Shown: one piece after another, positions 16,101 through 24,413 of the stretch
How the letters are laid out: the number at the start of each line of letters is the position of its first letter
Position numbering within the stretch: position 1 is the stretch's first letter
Assembly: GCA_030705955.1 (NCBI GenBank)
Contig: JAUZPL010000021.1
Location: 1-57,503 of the forward strand
From: Bacillota bacterium
Lineage (GTDB): Bacteria; Bacillota; Bacilli; Bacillales; Cytobacillaceae
DNA length: 57,503 nucleotides
Direction: 5' to 3'
The notes under the pieces: model-generated
Told to the model about the DNA's origin: nothing
The model's database searches: none
What the model saw: the letters and a program-made list of their open reading frames with translations, nothing else
Translations under genes and position numbers: made by a program

Positions 16101-18707
16101 ATTTATTCTTCACCTATTTGGACAAAAGAGCAATCTGTTGACGTGCGAGTAAGTGGATTAGATGTTACAGGAGATGCTCTCATATCAGGGAATCCGGCAA
16201 CGCTACAAGCAGGTGTTAGCAATTTAGGTATAACAACACTCTCGAATTTAAATGTAAAATTTTACTATGATGAGGTCAAAGATAGTAATCTTATAGGAAC
16301 AGGCACCATTACTCAACTTGCATCTAAAGGTGTTGCTACAGCAAGTACAACATGGGATAGCCCAATTGCTGGTAAACATACCCTAATAGCTGTTGTGGAT
16401 ACTCCTCAAGGGGATAGTCCAGAAGATAATCAATTCAATAAAGAGGTCATCGTTAAACAATCATTAGGAATAAAAGTAATGATTGATGCTGCACATAAAA
16501 ATGAGAATACCTCGACTGATCAAGGTACGTATAAAAATAACTTCACTGCATTTACAAAGCTTGTTAAAAATGAAGGCTATACCGTTGTTGAAAATACAAA
16601 GCCTTTAACTGCAGATAATTTACAGGATGTAAAGGTTTTGGTTCTAACACATCCTCAAATTGATTTAACTGCAGATGAAAATAAGTCAGTTACTGACTTT
16701 GTTAGAAATGGGGGTTCCTTATTACTAACAGATAAAAGTAATTACAAAAGTTATACAACAATTAATAATGATCTTTTACAGTTAATGGGATCATCCATTC
16801 AAATCAACAATGATGGGATTAATGATGATTCGAAGGATGGAAACTTTTGGTCAGATCCTTCTAAATCTCCATTTTCTGTTCGAATTCATCTGCAACCAGT
16901 ATCAAACTATATTACGGACCGAGCGGGTACCCTTGAATATTATAGTGGATCAAGCTTGGAGTCGATTGGCCATCAGCCATTAACAAACAGTTCAAGTGTT
17001 ACCATATTAGCTAGTGGTAACGAAACCACTTATCAAGGTAGTATTGCATTAGGAAACTATGTATATGATAGTATTTCTGATGATCTTGGTGGATCGCAAA
17101 TTCCAGCAGTGGCTTCTGAAACGATTGGAAATGGAAAGATTATTGTTTCGGGAATGAACTTTATGAATGATAAGCAGTTGGATGAATCCTATAATCCTAA
17201 AGGAAATGACGAATTGGCGTTGAACTCAGTTAACTGGTTGGCTGGTCGTGGGACAGTTGTTTCCAATCTAAATGAGGCTCGAAACCAGCCCGATGGAACA
17301 CCTGTGGTCGTAGAAGGAACAGTTACAACTGGGGCGGGTATTTTCTACGATGCCTTCTATCTACAGGATGATACAGGTGGAATAATGGCATTCCACGATG
17401 TTCCGGAAGGATCATTAAAAGCAGGAGATAAGGTCAGAGTTTATGGTACCTTAAAGACCTTTGAGAATAATAAAGAGCTAGAGTATACTGATTTTGCAAA
17501 AGATGTGATTAAACTTGGAAGTGGAGGTCCAATAAGTCCATTGGTCATAACGACAGGTGCAGCAAATGATGAGCAAAATCAAGGGCTACTTGTAAAAGTA
17601 ACAGGAAAAGTAAAAGAAAAAGTTGATGAAAATTCCTATCTAATAAATGATGGTTCTGGAGATATTCTCGTCTTTACAGATGGCTACATTGTTACACAAT
17701 CAGGTCCAGTTCCGGATTTGAAAATTGGGGATACCCTTGAAGCAGTTGGTCTTACAGGAAAGTATGCAAAAGGAAATCGCATTCGTGTTCGTGATACAAA
17801 AGAGTTGGTCAGAATAAAAGATATGACAGCACCTGTAACAACAGCTAATTTAAATCCATCTGAAGCAACAGGGGAAGATAGCTGGTTTACCTCGAATGTG
17901 ACGGTAAATCTTACAGCTCAGGATGATATGTCCGGGGTAAAATTAACACAGTATAAAATAAATGACAAAGAATGGGCTGAATACATTGGACCAATTCAGT
18001 TAACAACCAACGGAGTATTCACTGTTCAATATCGCAGTGAGGACAATGAAGGGAATGTAGAAAATACGAAGTCAGTAGAAGTCAGGATTGACAAGTCTGC
18101 ACCAGTATCTGCTGCAGATTTAAATCCAACGAGCCCGACAGGAAAAAATGGCTGGTATCATTCAAATGTTACAGTTAATCTTACTTCTCAAGATGAAATA
18201 TCCGGAGTAGAATCAATCCAGTATCGAATTAATGATCAGGAATGGAAAGAATATGCAACCCCAATTCAATTAACGAATGATGGGGTATATTCTATTGAAT
18301 ATTTCAGTAAGGATCAAGCAGGAAACATTGAAACTTCTAAAGCAATAGAGGTAAAAATCGACAAAACTAATCCTGTATTAAAGGTAAAAGTAGATAACCC
18401 AATTCTTCCTATTCCAAACCATAAATTAGTAGAAATCAATGCAACACTCGAAGATAATGATTCAACCTCAGGCATTGATTCCGTTATTCTAGAGTCTATC
18501 ACAGTGAATGAAACGAATGCTTTGTCAACTGATATACAGGGGGCCGATTATGGGACGTTAGATACAACATTTAATCTCCGTTCTGAAAGAAACGGATATG
18601 GAGATGGAAGAGTTTATACAATCACGTATTTAGTAACAGATCAGGCTGGAAATATGACGAGAACAACTTCAACGGTCACAGTTCCGAAAGGGAACTCAGG
18701 GAAATAA
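13161..18707 (+). CDS. Large secreted multidomain protein with PHP (CehA/McbA) core
   Basis: 1848 residues, secreted: signal peptide about 1-34 (ends AKA-A). Order of parts: lamin-tail domain (about 35-150); two OB-fold segments (about 233-430, with FYIQDDTGGM); Ig-like modules (about 435-630); a PHP metallo-phosphoesterase-like domain (about 635-870) with THNHT, FSDHSHD and FNHPDM; CARDB (about 992-1080); an alpha/beta DUF4350/GATase-like module (about 1100-1360); a further OB region (about 1367-1550, again FYLQDDTGG); two OmpL47-type repeats (about 1557-1645 and 1647-1733) and a last Ig-like part. There is no LPXTG, SLH or choline-binding anchor at the C-terminus, so it is probably released. 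A phosphoester or nucleic-acid substrate is plausible but unproven. SD AAAGGGGG. Confidence 0.88.
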   Translation: MGKRPFKKWSSVGLSALLLGGSFLPNLAMHAKAAQFGNVVISEVYGGGGNVGAKYKNDFIELYNPTEKEISLDGWTVQYASASGTSYQLTKLTGSIKAHGYYLVQEGKGSGGTDDLPAPNIIGTMNMSGTAGKVALSKGITAITGKADANVIDFVGFGSANDFEGTGPTLAPSNTKSVERLANDSSDPTGEGAGNGNGWDTNDNAMNFVQADPNPQNSSSPQEPALTIPDPPVEGITYLGDVRDNTSDGQPKLLGQTVTVEGTVTVANNIVGSNSFYIQDDTGGMNVFGSTQEVTAGSKVKITGTVAFYRGLTEISPTSIEATGDGKTITPKEISKLAVFNTYNTAEPLEGTLVSMRGKVTNIPDASSGGGRNITLTDDAGKTVLVRVMDSTGVDAVNSFKVGSYYNITGIVGQYDSTTPYDSGYQVFPRNNSDINEYFALSLTHDPITTGYKGTDVNFMATATGADTVTVYYKETSASSYTSLPMVKNSQDQYKAVLPASTLPLSGFVYYIVAKNKSEVKTAGTADAPFSVKVELDSQGPEVTGFQPASNAIVETYTPDISFQINDPSGVDTSKLSVKLDGQDVGSTISDNQVQLQLINELTVGTHTVVVEAYDTKGNKSIISWSFTVAKPFTGGNHYRGTTHNHTQISHDAAGTPEDALKAGKAHGYDWFAFSDHSHDIDATLVDKDTVDHNGMPERKGGDNWQLTKDLAKQYTKDGDYVVFPAFEMTSTTWGHSNVFGTDNFIDRKMNGGKYQDLNQYYAWVLTYDNVAAQFNHPDMSANAFNNFMPYDQRVDKLFTMLEVGNGSGNYAYVNAEKKFFSALDLGWHIAPTFGEDNHDATWGQTLNRTVIVSSDLSQDSLLHSMRNMRVYMEEDPNFKLDVLANGQYMGAVVDSKSLKFDIKGSDPVAESNSMPQYNFLPSSYKSDDRIQKVELISNGSKVVDSIQPMTKDFTWSPAVEVTGGQQWFVVKVTQMDGEHIYSSPIWTKEQSVDVRVSGLDVTGDALISGNPATLQAGVSNLGITTLSNLNVKFYYDEVKDSNLIGTGTITQLASKGVATASTTWDSPIAGKHTLIAVVDTPQGDSPEDNQFNKEVIVKQSLGIKVMIDAAHKNENTSTDQGTYKNNFTAFTKLVKNEGYTVVENTKPLTADNLQDVKVLVLTHPQIDLTADENKSVTDFVRNGGSLLLTDKSNYKSYTTINNDLLQLMGSSIQINNDGINDDSKDGNFWSDPSKSPFSVRIHLQPVSNYITDRAGTLEYYSGSSLESIGHQPLTNSSSVTILASGNETTYQGSIALGNYVYDSISDDLGGSQIPAVASETIGNGKIIVSGMNFMNDKQLDESYNPKGNDELALNSVNWLAGRGTVVSNLNEARNQPDGTPVVVEGTVTTGAGIFYDAFYLQDDTGGIMAFHDVPEGSLKAGDKVRVYGTLKTFENNKELEYTDFAKDVIKLGSGGPISPLVITTGAANDEQNQGLLVKVTGKVKEKVDENSYLINDGSGDILVFTDGYIVTQSGPVPDLKIGDTLEAVGLTGKYAKGNRIRVRDTKELVRIKDMTAPVTTANLNPSEATGEDSWFTSNVTVNLTAQDDMSGVKLTQYKINDKEWAEYIGPIQLTTNGVFTVQYRSEDNEGNVENTKSVEVRIDKSAPVSAADLNPTSPTGKNGWYHSNVTVNLTSQDEISGVESIQYRINDQEWKEYATPIQLTNDGVYSIEYFSKDQAGNIETSKAIEVKIDKTNPVLKVKVDNPILPIPNHKLVEINATLEDNDSTSGIDSVILESITVNETNALSTDIQGADYGTLDTTFNLRSERNGYGDGRVYTITYLVTDQAGNMTRTTSTVTVPKGNSGK

Positions 18708-18718
18708 AATATAATGCT

Positions 18719-18760
18719 GCTGCTTCGGTAAGGAATAACCTTTTTGAAGCAGCTTTTTTT
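18719..18760 (+). terminator. Terminator of the large secreted protein gene
   Basis: GCTGCTTC (18719-18726) pairs with GAAGCAGC (18746-18753) followed by seven T. Confidence 0.85.
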
Positions 18761-18886
18761 GAGGACAAAACTTGTTGTTTTATTGGCACTATGTTGATTG
18801 CAATGGGAATTAACAGACAAGTTTAAAAATGTTTGAAAAAATGTGAAGAAGCACTTGAATAATTAATGCATATTTTTTTGAAATAA

Positions 18887-18901
18887 ATGTAAGCGTTACC
18901 A
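18887..18901 (+). promoter_or_regulatory. Strong cre site upstream of the arginine operon
   Basis: ATGTAAGCGTTACCA matches every fixed position of the cre consensus WTGNAANCGNWNNCW and differs at one base from the well-studied amyE operator. It is centred about 94 bp upstream of the predicted argC transcription start, a position compatible with CcpA activation rather than simple blocking. Confidence 0.65.
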
Positions 18902-18953
18902 AAAAGATAATTAATAATTTTCTATTTTAATTGAAAAATTGGCCTAATATTGA

Positions 18954-18988
18954 TTGCATAATTATAAATATGAATTTATAATAATTCA
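18954..18988 (+). promoter_or_regulatory. argC promoter with paired ARG boxes
   Basis: TTGCAT (18954-18959) and TATAAT (18977-18982) are 17 bp apart. Two 14-base ARG-box cores, TGCATAATTATAAA (18955-18968) and TTTATAATAATTCA (18975-18988), each match TGNATWWWWATNCA at 13 of 14 positions and are 20 bp centre to centre. They cover the -35 and the -10, so AhrC/ArgR with arginine would block RNA polymerase. Confidence 0.8.
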
Positions 18989-19017
18989 TTATATGAGCCG
19001 TATAGGAGTTGAGTAAT

Positions 19018-20055
19018 TTGAAGGCAGCCATTATTGGAGGAACGGGTTACGGGGCCGTTGAGCTTATTAGACTGATCAATAAACACCCTGTACTAAACCT
19101 AAATACGATTATTTCTAATTCGCAGGCTGGGGGTAATATTAGCGAGGTATACCCGCACCTTACAGATTCAATCGAAATGCCGCTTGATCCATTTGATGTG
19201 GATCAGATTTGTGAAAATAATGATATTGTTTTTCTGGCTACCCCCTCTGGAGTAAGTAAGAAACTTGTTCCGCCTATTTTAGGGGGTGGTGTCAAATGTA
19301 TAGACCTATCTGGTGATTTTAGGCTTAAATCTCCCGAGCAGTATGAATCATGGTATAAGGATACAGCTGCTTCAGAGGATTATTTGGCTCAAGCAGTTTA
19401 CGGACTTAGTGAAATTTATTCAGAAAAGATTAAAGCTTCCTCCTTCATTGCAAATCCAGGGTGTTATCCAACAGCGTCTATTTTAGGGCTTTTACCTATT
19501 GTGAAATCAGATCTAGCAGATTACCATTCTATCATTATAGATGCAAAATCCGGAGTTTCAGGAGCGGGAAGAGGGCTTTCCTTAGGGTCACACTATGCGG
19601 AAATAAACGAAAACATTAAAGCTTATAAGCTGGGTTCTCACCAGCATATCCCAGAAATTGAACAAATTCTTCAAGATGAAAGCGGCTTTCCTATAACCAT
19701 CAGTTTTACAACGCACTTAGTCCCAATGACGAGAGGAATCATGTGTACGACTTATGTGAATGTAAAAGAGAGTATTTCAACAGATGAAGTGATTCAATTG
19801 TATAAGAATTTTTATCAAGATCACCCATTTGTAAGAGTCAGACCTAAAGGCTGTACTCCTTCAACAAAAGAAGTTCTCGGTAGCAATTATTGTGATATCG
19901 GATTGTATGTGGATAAACGAACAAATCGGCTGACCATTGTTTCTGTTATCGATAATTTAGTGAAGGGAGCATCAGGTCAAGCTATACAAAATGCAAATTT
20001 GTTATTTGATTGGGATATAAGAACAGGACTGAATGACTTACCGGTTTATCCATAG
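19018..20055 (+). CDS. argC: N-acetyl-gamma-glutamyl-phosphate reductase
   Basis: 345 residues, the usual length. It reduces N-acetylglutamyl phosphate to the semialdehyde with NADPH, third step of arginine synthesis. The N-terminal nucleotide-binding loop IIGGTGYGAVELIR and the active-site NPGCYPTAS (catalytic Cys) are intact, as is GSHQHIPEIEQ. The start is TTG at 19018, eight bases after AGGAG; another TTG nine bases upstream overlaps the SD. First gene of argCJBD-carAB-argF, behind an ArgR-type operator and a cre site. Confidence 0.97.
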   Translation: MKAAIIGGTGYGAVELIRLINKHPVLNLNTIISNSQAGGNISEVYPHLTDSIEMPLDPFDVDQICENNDIVFLATPSGVSKKLVPPILGGGVKCIDLSGDFRLKSPEQYESWYKDTAASEDYLAQAVYGLSEIYSEKIKASSFIANPGCYPTASILGLLPIVKSDLADYHSIIIDAKSGVSGAGRGLSLGSHYAEINENIKAYKLGSHQHIPEIEQILQDESGFPITISFTTHLVPMTRGIMCTTYVNVKESISTDEVIQLYKNFYQDHPFVRVRPKGCTPSTKEVLGSNYCDIGLYVDKRTNRLTIVSVIDNLVKGASGQAIQNANLLFDWDIRTGLNDLPVYP

Positions 20056-20092
20056 ATGGCAATAGCGTTAACAACAAAGGGGGATGTTTGAT

Positions 20093-21322
20093 ATGTTATC
20101 AGCGATTTCGAATAACGAGGTTGTTGTTCTAATAGAAGGAAGTGTTACTTTACCAAAGGGGTTTAAGGCAGGGGGAATGCATTGTGGAATTAAGCGAAAA
20201 AGGTTGGATCTTGGTTTCATATTTTCAGAGGTTCCTGCAACAGCTGCAGGAGTGTATACAACCAATACCTTTCAAGCAGCACCACTAATCGTAACACAAG
20301 AAAGCATTTCGAAGGAAAACAAACTCCAAGCTATTCTAGTTAATTCCGGTAATGCCAATGCATGTACAGGTGAGCAAGGAATCCAAGATGCAAAAACCAT
20401 GCAAAAGGAGTTTGCTAGTATGCTCGGAATTGAGCAGTACCTTGTTGGAGTTACTTCTACAGGAGTAATTGGAGAATTGCTTCCAATGGATTCTATACAA
20501 AGTGGGATTAAACAAATCCTTTCAAAAGAGCATGAAGATGAAATGAAATTTAAGCAAGCAATTTTAACAACTGATACTTGTACAAAAGATGTCGGTGTTC
20601 AATTAAAGGTTGATGGCAAAGTGGTTAGTATTGGAGGTGCCGCAAAGGGATCGGGGATGATTCATCCAAATATGGCTACTATGCTGGGATTTGTCACAAC
20701 AGATGCCAATATAGGGTCTCAGGATCTACTGGTAGCATTAAAGGAAGTTACAAATCAAACGTTTAACATGATAACGGTAGACGGAGATACGAGTACAAAT
20801 GACATGGTGTTAGTATTGGCAAACGGGCTAGCAGATAACGAAGTTCTTACAAAGGAACATCCAGACTGGAGTTTATTTGTAAAGGGATTAAAAATGGTGT
20901 GCGAAACTCTTGCGAAAAAAATTGCCAAGGATGGTGAAGGAGCAACCAAGTTAATTGAAGTCCAAGTAAATAATGCCTACAGTGTCCCTGCAGCAAGTGC
21001 AGTTGGCAAAGCCATTATTTCTTCTAATCTAGTCAAAACAGCTATTTACGGTACAGATCCCAACTGGGGACGAATTGTTTCAGCCATCGGATATAGCGGG
21101 GTGCCTGTAGAACCTAATGCCATTGAGGTATCAATTGGAACATTCCCTGTATTTAAAAATGGACTGCCATGCCCTATTTCTGAGGAAGCAGTGAAGGAAT
21201 ATTTAGAATCGGAGAATATTCAAATTTTTGTAGATTTGAACCAGGGTGAAAGCTGTGCAACAGCTTGGGGCTGTGATTTAACGTACGATTACGTCAAAAT
21301 CAATGCTTCATACCGTACATGA
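20093..21322 (+). CDS. argJ: Bifunctional ornithine acetyltransferase/N-acetylglutamate synthase
   Basis: 409 residues. ArgJ moves the acetyl group from N-acetylornithine to glutamate, closing the cyclic arginine route, and in bifunctional forms also makes N-acetylglutamate from acetyl-CoA. The self-cleavage site is visible in GMIHPNMATMLGF (cut before the Thr), giving alpha and beta chains. The C-terminal NPNWGRI-type segment (TDPNWGRIVSA) is present. I prefer ATG at 20093, nine bases after AAAGGGGG; the ATG at 20084 directly abuts the SD. Since no argA is seen, ArgJ is probably the bifunctional type (inference). Confidence 0.96.
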   Translation: MLSAISNNEVVVLIEGSVTLPKGFKAGGMHCGIKRKRLDLGFIFSEVPATAAGVYTTNTFQAAPLIVTQESISKENKLQAILVNSGNANACTGEQGIQDAKTMQKEFASMLGIEQYLVGVTSTGVIGELLPMDSIQSGIKQILSKEHEDEMKFKQAILTTDTCTKDVGVQLKVDGKVVSIGGAAKGSGMIHPNMATMLGFVTTDANIGSQDLLVALKEVTNQTFNMITVDGDTSTNDMVLVLANGLADNEVLTKEHPDWSLFVKGLKMVCETLAKKIAKDGEGATKLIEVQVNNAYSVPAASAVGKAIISSNLVKTAIYGTDPNWGRIVSAIGYSGVPVEPNAIEVSIGTFPVFKNGLPCPISEEAVKEYLESENIQIFVDLNQGESCATAWGCDLTYDYVKINASYRT

Positions 21323-21332
21323 GGTGAATGAA

Positions 21333-22130
21333 ATGAAATACATGGTCATTAAATGCGGCGGCAGTGTTTTAGAAAATTTACCGCTTTCTTTTTATAAAAA
21401 TATTGTATCCCTACATGAAACTGGAGAATGGGTTCCAATTATTGTGCATGGAGGTGGACCACTTATTACGTCCTTGCTTCAAACATTAAATGTGGAAACA
21501 TCCTTTATTAATGGTCTTAGAGTAACCGATGATCAAGTTTTAAACATTGTGGAAATGGTGTTAAGTGGATCTGTTAATAAAACAGTTGTTCGTAAGGTGA
21601 TTGAAGCCGGTGGAAGTGCCATTGGTGTAAGTGGCGTAGATGGAATGCTTTTAAAAGCTGCACCGAATGAGAATTTTGAAATTTTAGGATTTGTTGGGGA
21701 TGTTGAAGAGGTTAATGGAGAGATACTTGAAGGGATTATAAATCAGGGTCATATTCCTATTATTTCACCAGTGGGTATTGACGAAACAGGGCAAAGATAC
21801 AACATAAATGGTGATATAGCTGCTTCAGCAATTGCGAAAAGGTTTGGAGCAAATTTATGCTTCATTAGTGATATTTCAGGAATTTTATTTGAAGAAAATG
21901 GCCATAAGAAAAAGCTTTCAAAAGTATCGAAGGCCAAAGTAGAAAAGATGATACAAGACGGCTCCATATGGGGTGGAATGATTCCAAAGGTGAAAGCAGC
22001 AATCGATGGCCTAAGCTCAAATATTTCAGAAGTTGGGATTATAAATGGTTTAACGGAAAATAGCTTACTAGACTACGCAAATGGTAAAAAAATTGGAACA
22101 AAAATTGTTTTGGAAGAGGAGATTGCATAA
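21333..22130 (+). CDS. argB: N-acetylglutamate kinase
   Basis: 265 residues, amino-acid kinase fold. It phosphorylates N-acetylglutamate, second step of the pathway. The N-terminal VIKCGGSVLE and IIVHGGGPLI glycine loops bind ATP and substrate; DISGIL and GGMIPKVKAA are near the C-terminus. It starts ten bases after the argJ stop, with GAGGTG ahead of the ATG; the reading frame open further upstream overlaps argJ and is not used. No N-terminal extension of the arginine-inhibited type is present, in line with the short Bacillus enzymes. Confidence 0.96.
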   Translation: MKYMVIKCGGSVLENLPLSFYKNIVSLHETGEWVPIIVHGGGPLITSLLQTLNVETSFINGLRVTDDQVLNIVEMVLSGSVNKTVVRKVIEAGGSAIGVSGVDGMLLKAAPNENFEILGFVGDVEEVNGEILEGIINQGHIPIISPVGIDETGQRYNINGDIAASAIAKRFGANLCFISDISGILFEENGHKKKLSKVSKAKVEKMIQDGSIWGGMIPKVKAAIDGLSSNISEVGIINGLTENSLLDYANGKKIGTKIVLEEEIA

Positions 22131-23317
22131 TGGGCGAACATTCTTCTGTTACATCAATATCCCCTTTGATGGCAACATACAGTCGATTTCCGGTCACTCT
22201 TGTAAAGGGAAAGGGAAGTTATGTATGGGATGATCAAGGAAACAAATACTTGGATTTTACTTCTGGAATCGCCACCTGTAACTTGGGGCATGTGCCTGAT
22301 GTGGTGAAGGCAAAAGTAGAGGAGCAAATCAGCAATTTATGGCACTGCTCAAATCTTTATCATATTCCAAATCAGCAGGAGCTTGCTTCCATTCTCGTAG
22401 CCAATAGCTGTGGGGATCAGGTTTTCTTTTGTAATAGCGGGGCGGAAGCGAATGAGGCGGCAATTAAACTTGCAAGAAGATATTCCCAGAAGATAAAGGG
22501 TACCGATAAATTTGAGGTGGTGACCTTTGAAAAATCATTCCATGGAAGAACACTTGCAACTCTTTCAGCGACCGGTCAAGAAAAAATACAGCACGGATTT
22601 TACCCATTAGTTCAAGGATTTAGCTACTTACCCTTTAATGACATAGAGGCATTGGAACAGCTATATGAACTAGAACCAGCCGCAGTTTTACTAGAGCTTG
22701 TTCAAGGAGAAGGTGGTGTCATACCGGCTGATGCTGATTGGGTGCAAAAGCTTGCAAAGATTTGCAGTGAAAAAGATATTTTATTGATGGTAGATGAGAT
22801 TCAAACAGGAATGGGTCGAACAGGTAGTCTTTTTGCTTATGAACAGTACGGCATAGAACCAGATGTCATCAGTCTTGCAAAAGGGTTAGGTTCCGGATTT
22901 GCCATTGGGGCAATCATTGCAAAGGAAAAAGCAGCATGTGCCTTTGATCCTGGCAGTCACGGAAGTACCTTTGGAGGAAATCCATTAGCTGCTGCAGCGG
23001 GGCTGGCAACGGTTACCTATCTTGTAAATAGCAAATTGTTAGAACAGGCTTCAAAGGTTGCAGAATACCTAGATACAAAACTTGAAGAAGTAAAGACACA
23101 GTTTTCCTTTATTAAAGGTATTCGTGGTAAAGGAATGTTAAAAGGGATTGTGGTTGAAGAGAATGCCCTTCAAATTGTCCAAGCGGCAATAGCAAATAAA
23201 CTCTTGATTTTAACTGCGGGGCCAGATGTTGTCAGAATTCTACCGCCACTTACCGCTACTATTGAAGAAGTGAATCAATTCATTGTTATATTGGAGAAAG
23301 TTTTCCAAGGTATTTAG
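22130..23317 (+). CDS. argD: Acetylornithine aminotransferase
   Basis: 395 residues, class III PLP aminotransferase. It makes N-acetylornithine from the semialdehyde using glutamate. Seen: FCNSGAEANEAAIKLAR (cofactor phosphate binding), VDEIQTGMGRTG, and the Schiff-base Lys in ISLAKGLGSGF. Its ATG shares one base with the argB stop (TAATG), so translation is coupled. The overlap with the next gene is avoided: carA begins 19 bases after its stop. Confidence 0.96.
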   Translation: MGEHSSVTSISPLMATYSRFPVTLVKGKGSYVWDDQGNKYLDFTSGIATCNLGHVPDVVKAKVEEQISNLWHCSNLYHIPNQQELASILVANSCGDQVFFCNSGAEANEAAIKLARRYSQKIKGTDKFEVVTFEKSFHGRTLATLSATGQEKIQHGFYPLVQGFSYLPFNDIEALEQLYELEPAAVLLELVQGEGGVIPADADWVQKLAKICSEKDILLMVDEIQTGMGRTGSLFAYEQYGIEPDVISLAKGLGSGFAIGAIIAKEKAACAFDPGSHGSTFGGNPLAAAAGLATVTYLVNSKLLEQASKVAEYLDTKLEEVKTQFSFIKGIRGKGMLKGIVVEENALQIVQAAIANKLLILTAGPDVVRILPPLTATIEEVNQFIVILEKVFQGI

Positions 23318-23336
23318 AGAAAGGCAGGTATGGAGA

Positions 23337-24413
23337 ATGAAACAAGCATTTCTAACTTTGGAAACGGGTGAGATTGTAAAAGGAACTCTTATTGGTGCAA
23401 CTAAAGAGACCTTTGGAGAAGTAGTTTTTAACACAAGCATGACTGGGTATCAAGAAATCATTACAGATCCTTCCTATGCCGGACAAATTATCACTTTTTG
23501 TTACCCGATAATTGGAAATTATGGAGTAAATGCATTGGATGACGAAAGTATTCATCCTTCACTGGCAGGAGTAGTGATTGGCGATTTATGTGAAACTCCA
23601 AGTCACTATCAAGCGATTCATAAATTTTCGGAAAAATTGAAGCAAGCTGGGGTTACAGGAATTGCTGGAGTCGATACCCGGTTCCTAGTGAAAACAATTC
23701 GGAAACATGGAACGGTAAAAGGCATTATTAGCCTAGATGAAAAACATACTTTTTCTTCCTTTGATGGATCTTCTTTATGGGTTGAGAAAGTATCGACGAA
23801 AAAAATGGTTTCCTATAAAAATAGCGGCCCACATGTCGTTCTTGTGGATTATGGATATAAAAAGTCAATTTTAAATGCGCTTTTAGAAGAAAATTGTTCT
23901 GTAACCATTGTCCCTTATAATACAACCTTTGAAAAAATAGCATCCATTTCACCTGATGGTGTGTTGTTCAGCAATGGCCCTGGGGATCCAATGTCATTAG
24001 CTGATTTATTCCCTGAAATTAAAAAAATAAGTCAACATTTCCCTTCCTTGGGGATATGTCTTGGGCATCAATTAATCGCTTTAGCATATGGAGCCAAAAC
24101 AAAAAAATTAGCTTTTGGGCATCGCGGTGCAAATCATCCTGTCAAAGAATTACTGACGGGAAAAGTAAAAATTACCTCTCAAAATCATGGCTATGTTGTT
24201 GTGGATGAGAGTATAAACCATCATCAGTTCCAGGTAACGTACAGGAATGTTAATGATCAATCAATAGAAGGCTTGCAACATGTTCAATATCCAATCCAAA
24301 CCGTCCAATTTCATCCCGAAGCACATCCGGGACCAAGTGACACTGCACATGTTTTGAAAGAATTTGTGAGTCAGATTACTTCTTTAGGAGAGACACAATA
24401 TGCCGTTACGTGA
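23337..24413 (+). CDS. carA: Carbamoyl-phosphate synthase small subunit (arginine type)
   Basis: 358 residues. The glutaminase subunit releases ammonia for the large subunit. An N-terminal CPSase_sm domain (about 1-130) is followed by a class I amidotransferase (about 170-350) with nucleophile Cys in SLGICLGHQ and the His/Glu pair in FHPEAHPGP. The start is ATG at 23337 (SD ggcaggtatggaga). Its location inside the arg operon marks it as the arginine-controlled copy; a pyrimidine copy (pyrAA) is expected elsewhere. The 3' end overlaps carB by 14 bases. Confidence 0.96.
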   Translation: MKQAFLTLETGEIVKGTLIGATKETFGEVVFNTSMTGYQEIITDPSYAGQIITFCYPIIGNYGVNALDDESIHPSLAGVVIGDLCETPSHYQAIHKFSEKLKQAGVTGIAGVDTRFLVKTIRKHGTVKGIISLDEKHTFSSFDGSSLWVEKVSTKKMVSYKNSGPHVVLVDYGYKKSILNALLEENCSVTIVPYNTTFEKIASISPDGVLFSNGPGDPMSLADLFPEIKKISQHFPSLGICLGHQLIALAYGAKTKKLAFGHRGANHPVKELLTGKVKITSQNHGYVVVDESINHHQFQVTYRNVNDQSIEGLQHVQYPIQTVQFHPEAHPGPSDTAHVLKEFVSQITSLGETQYAVT

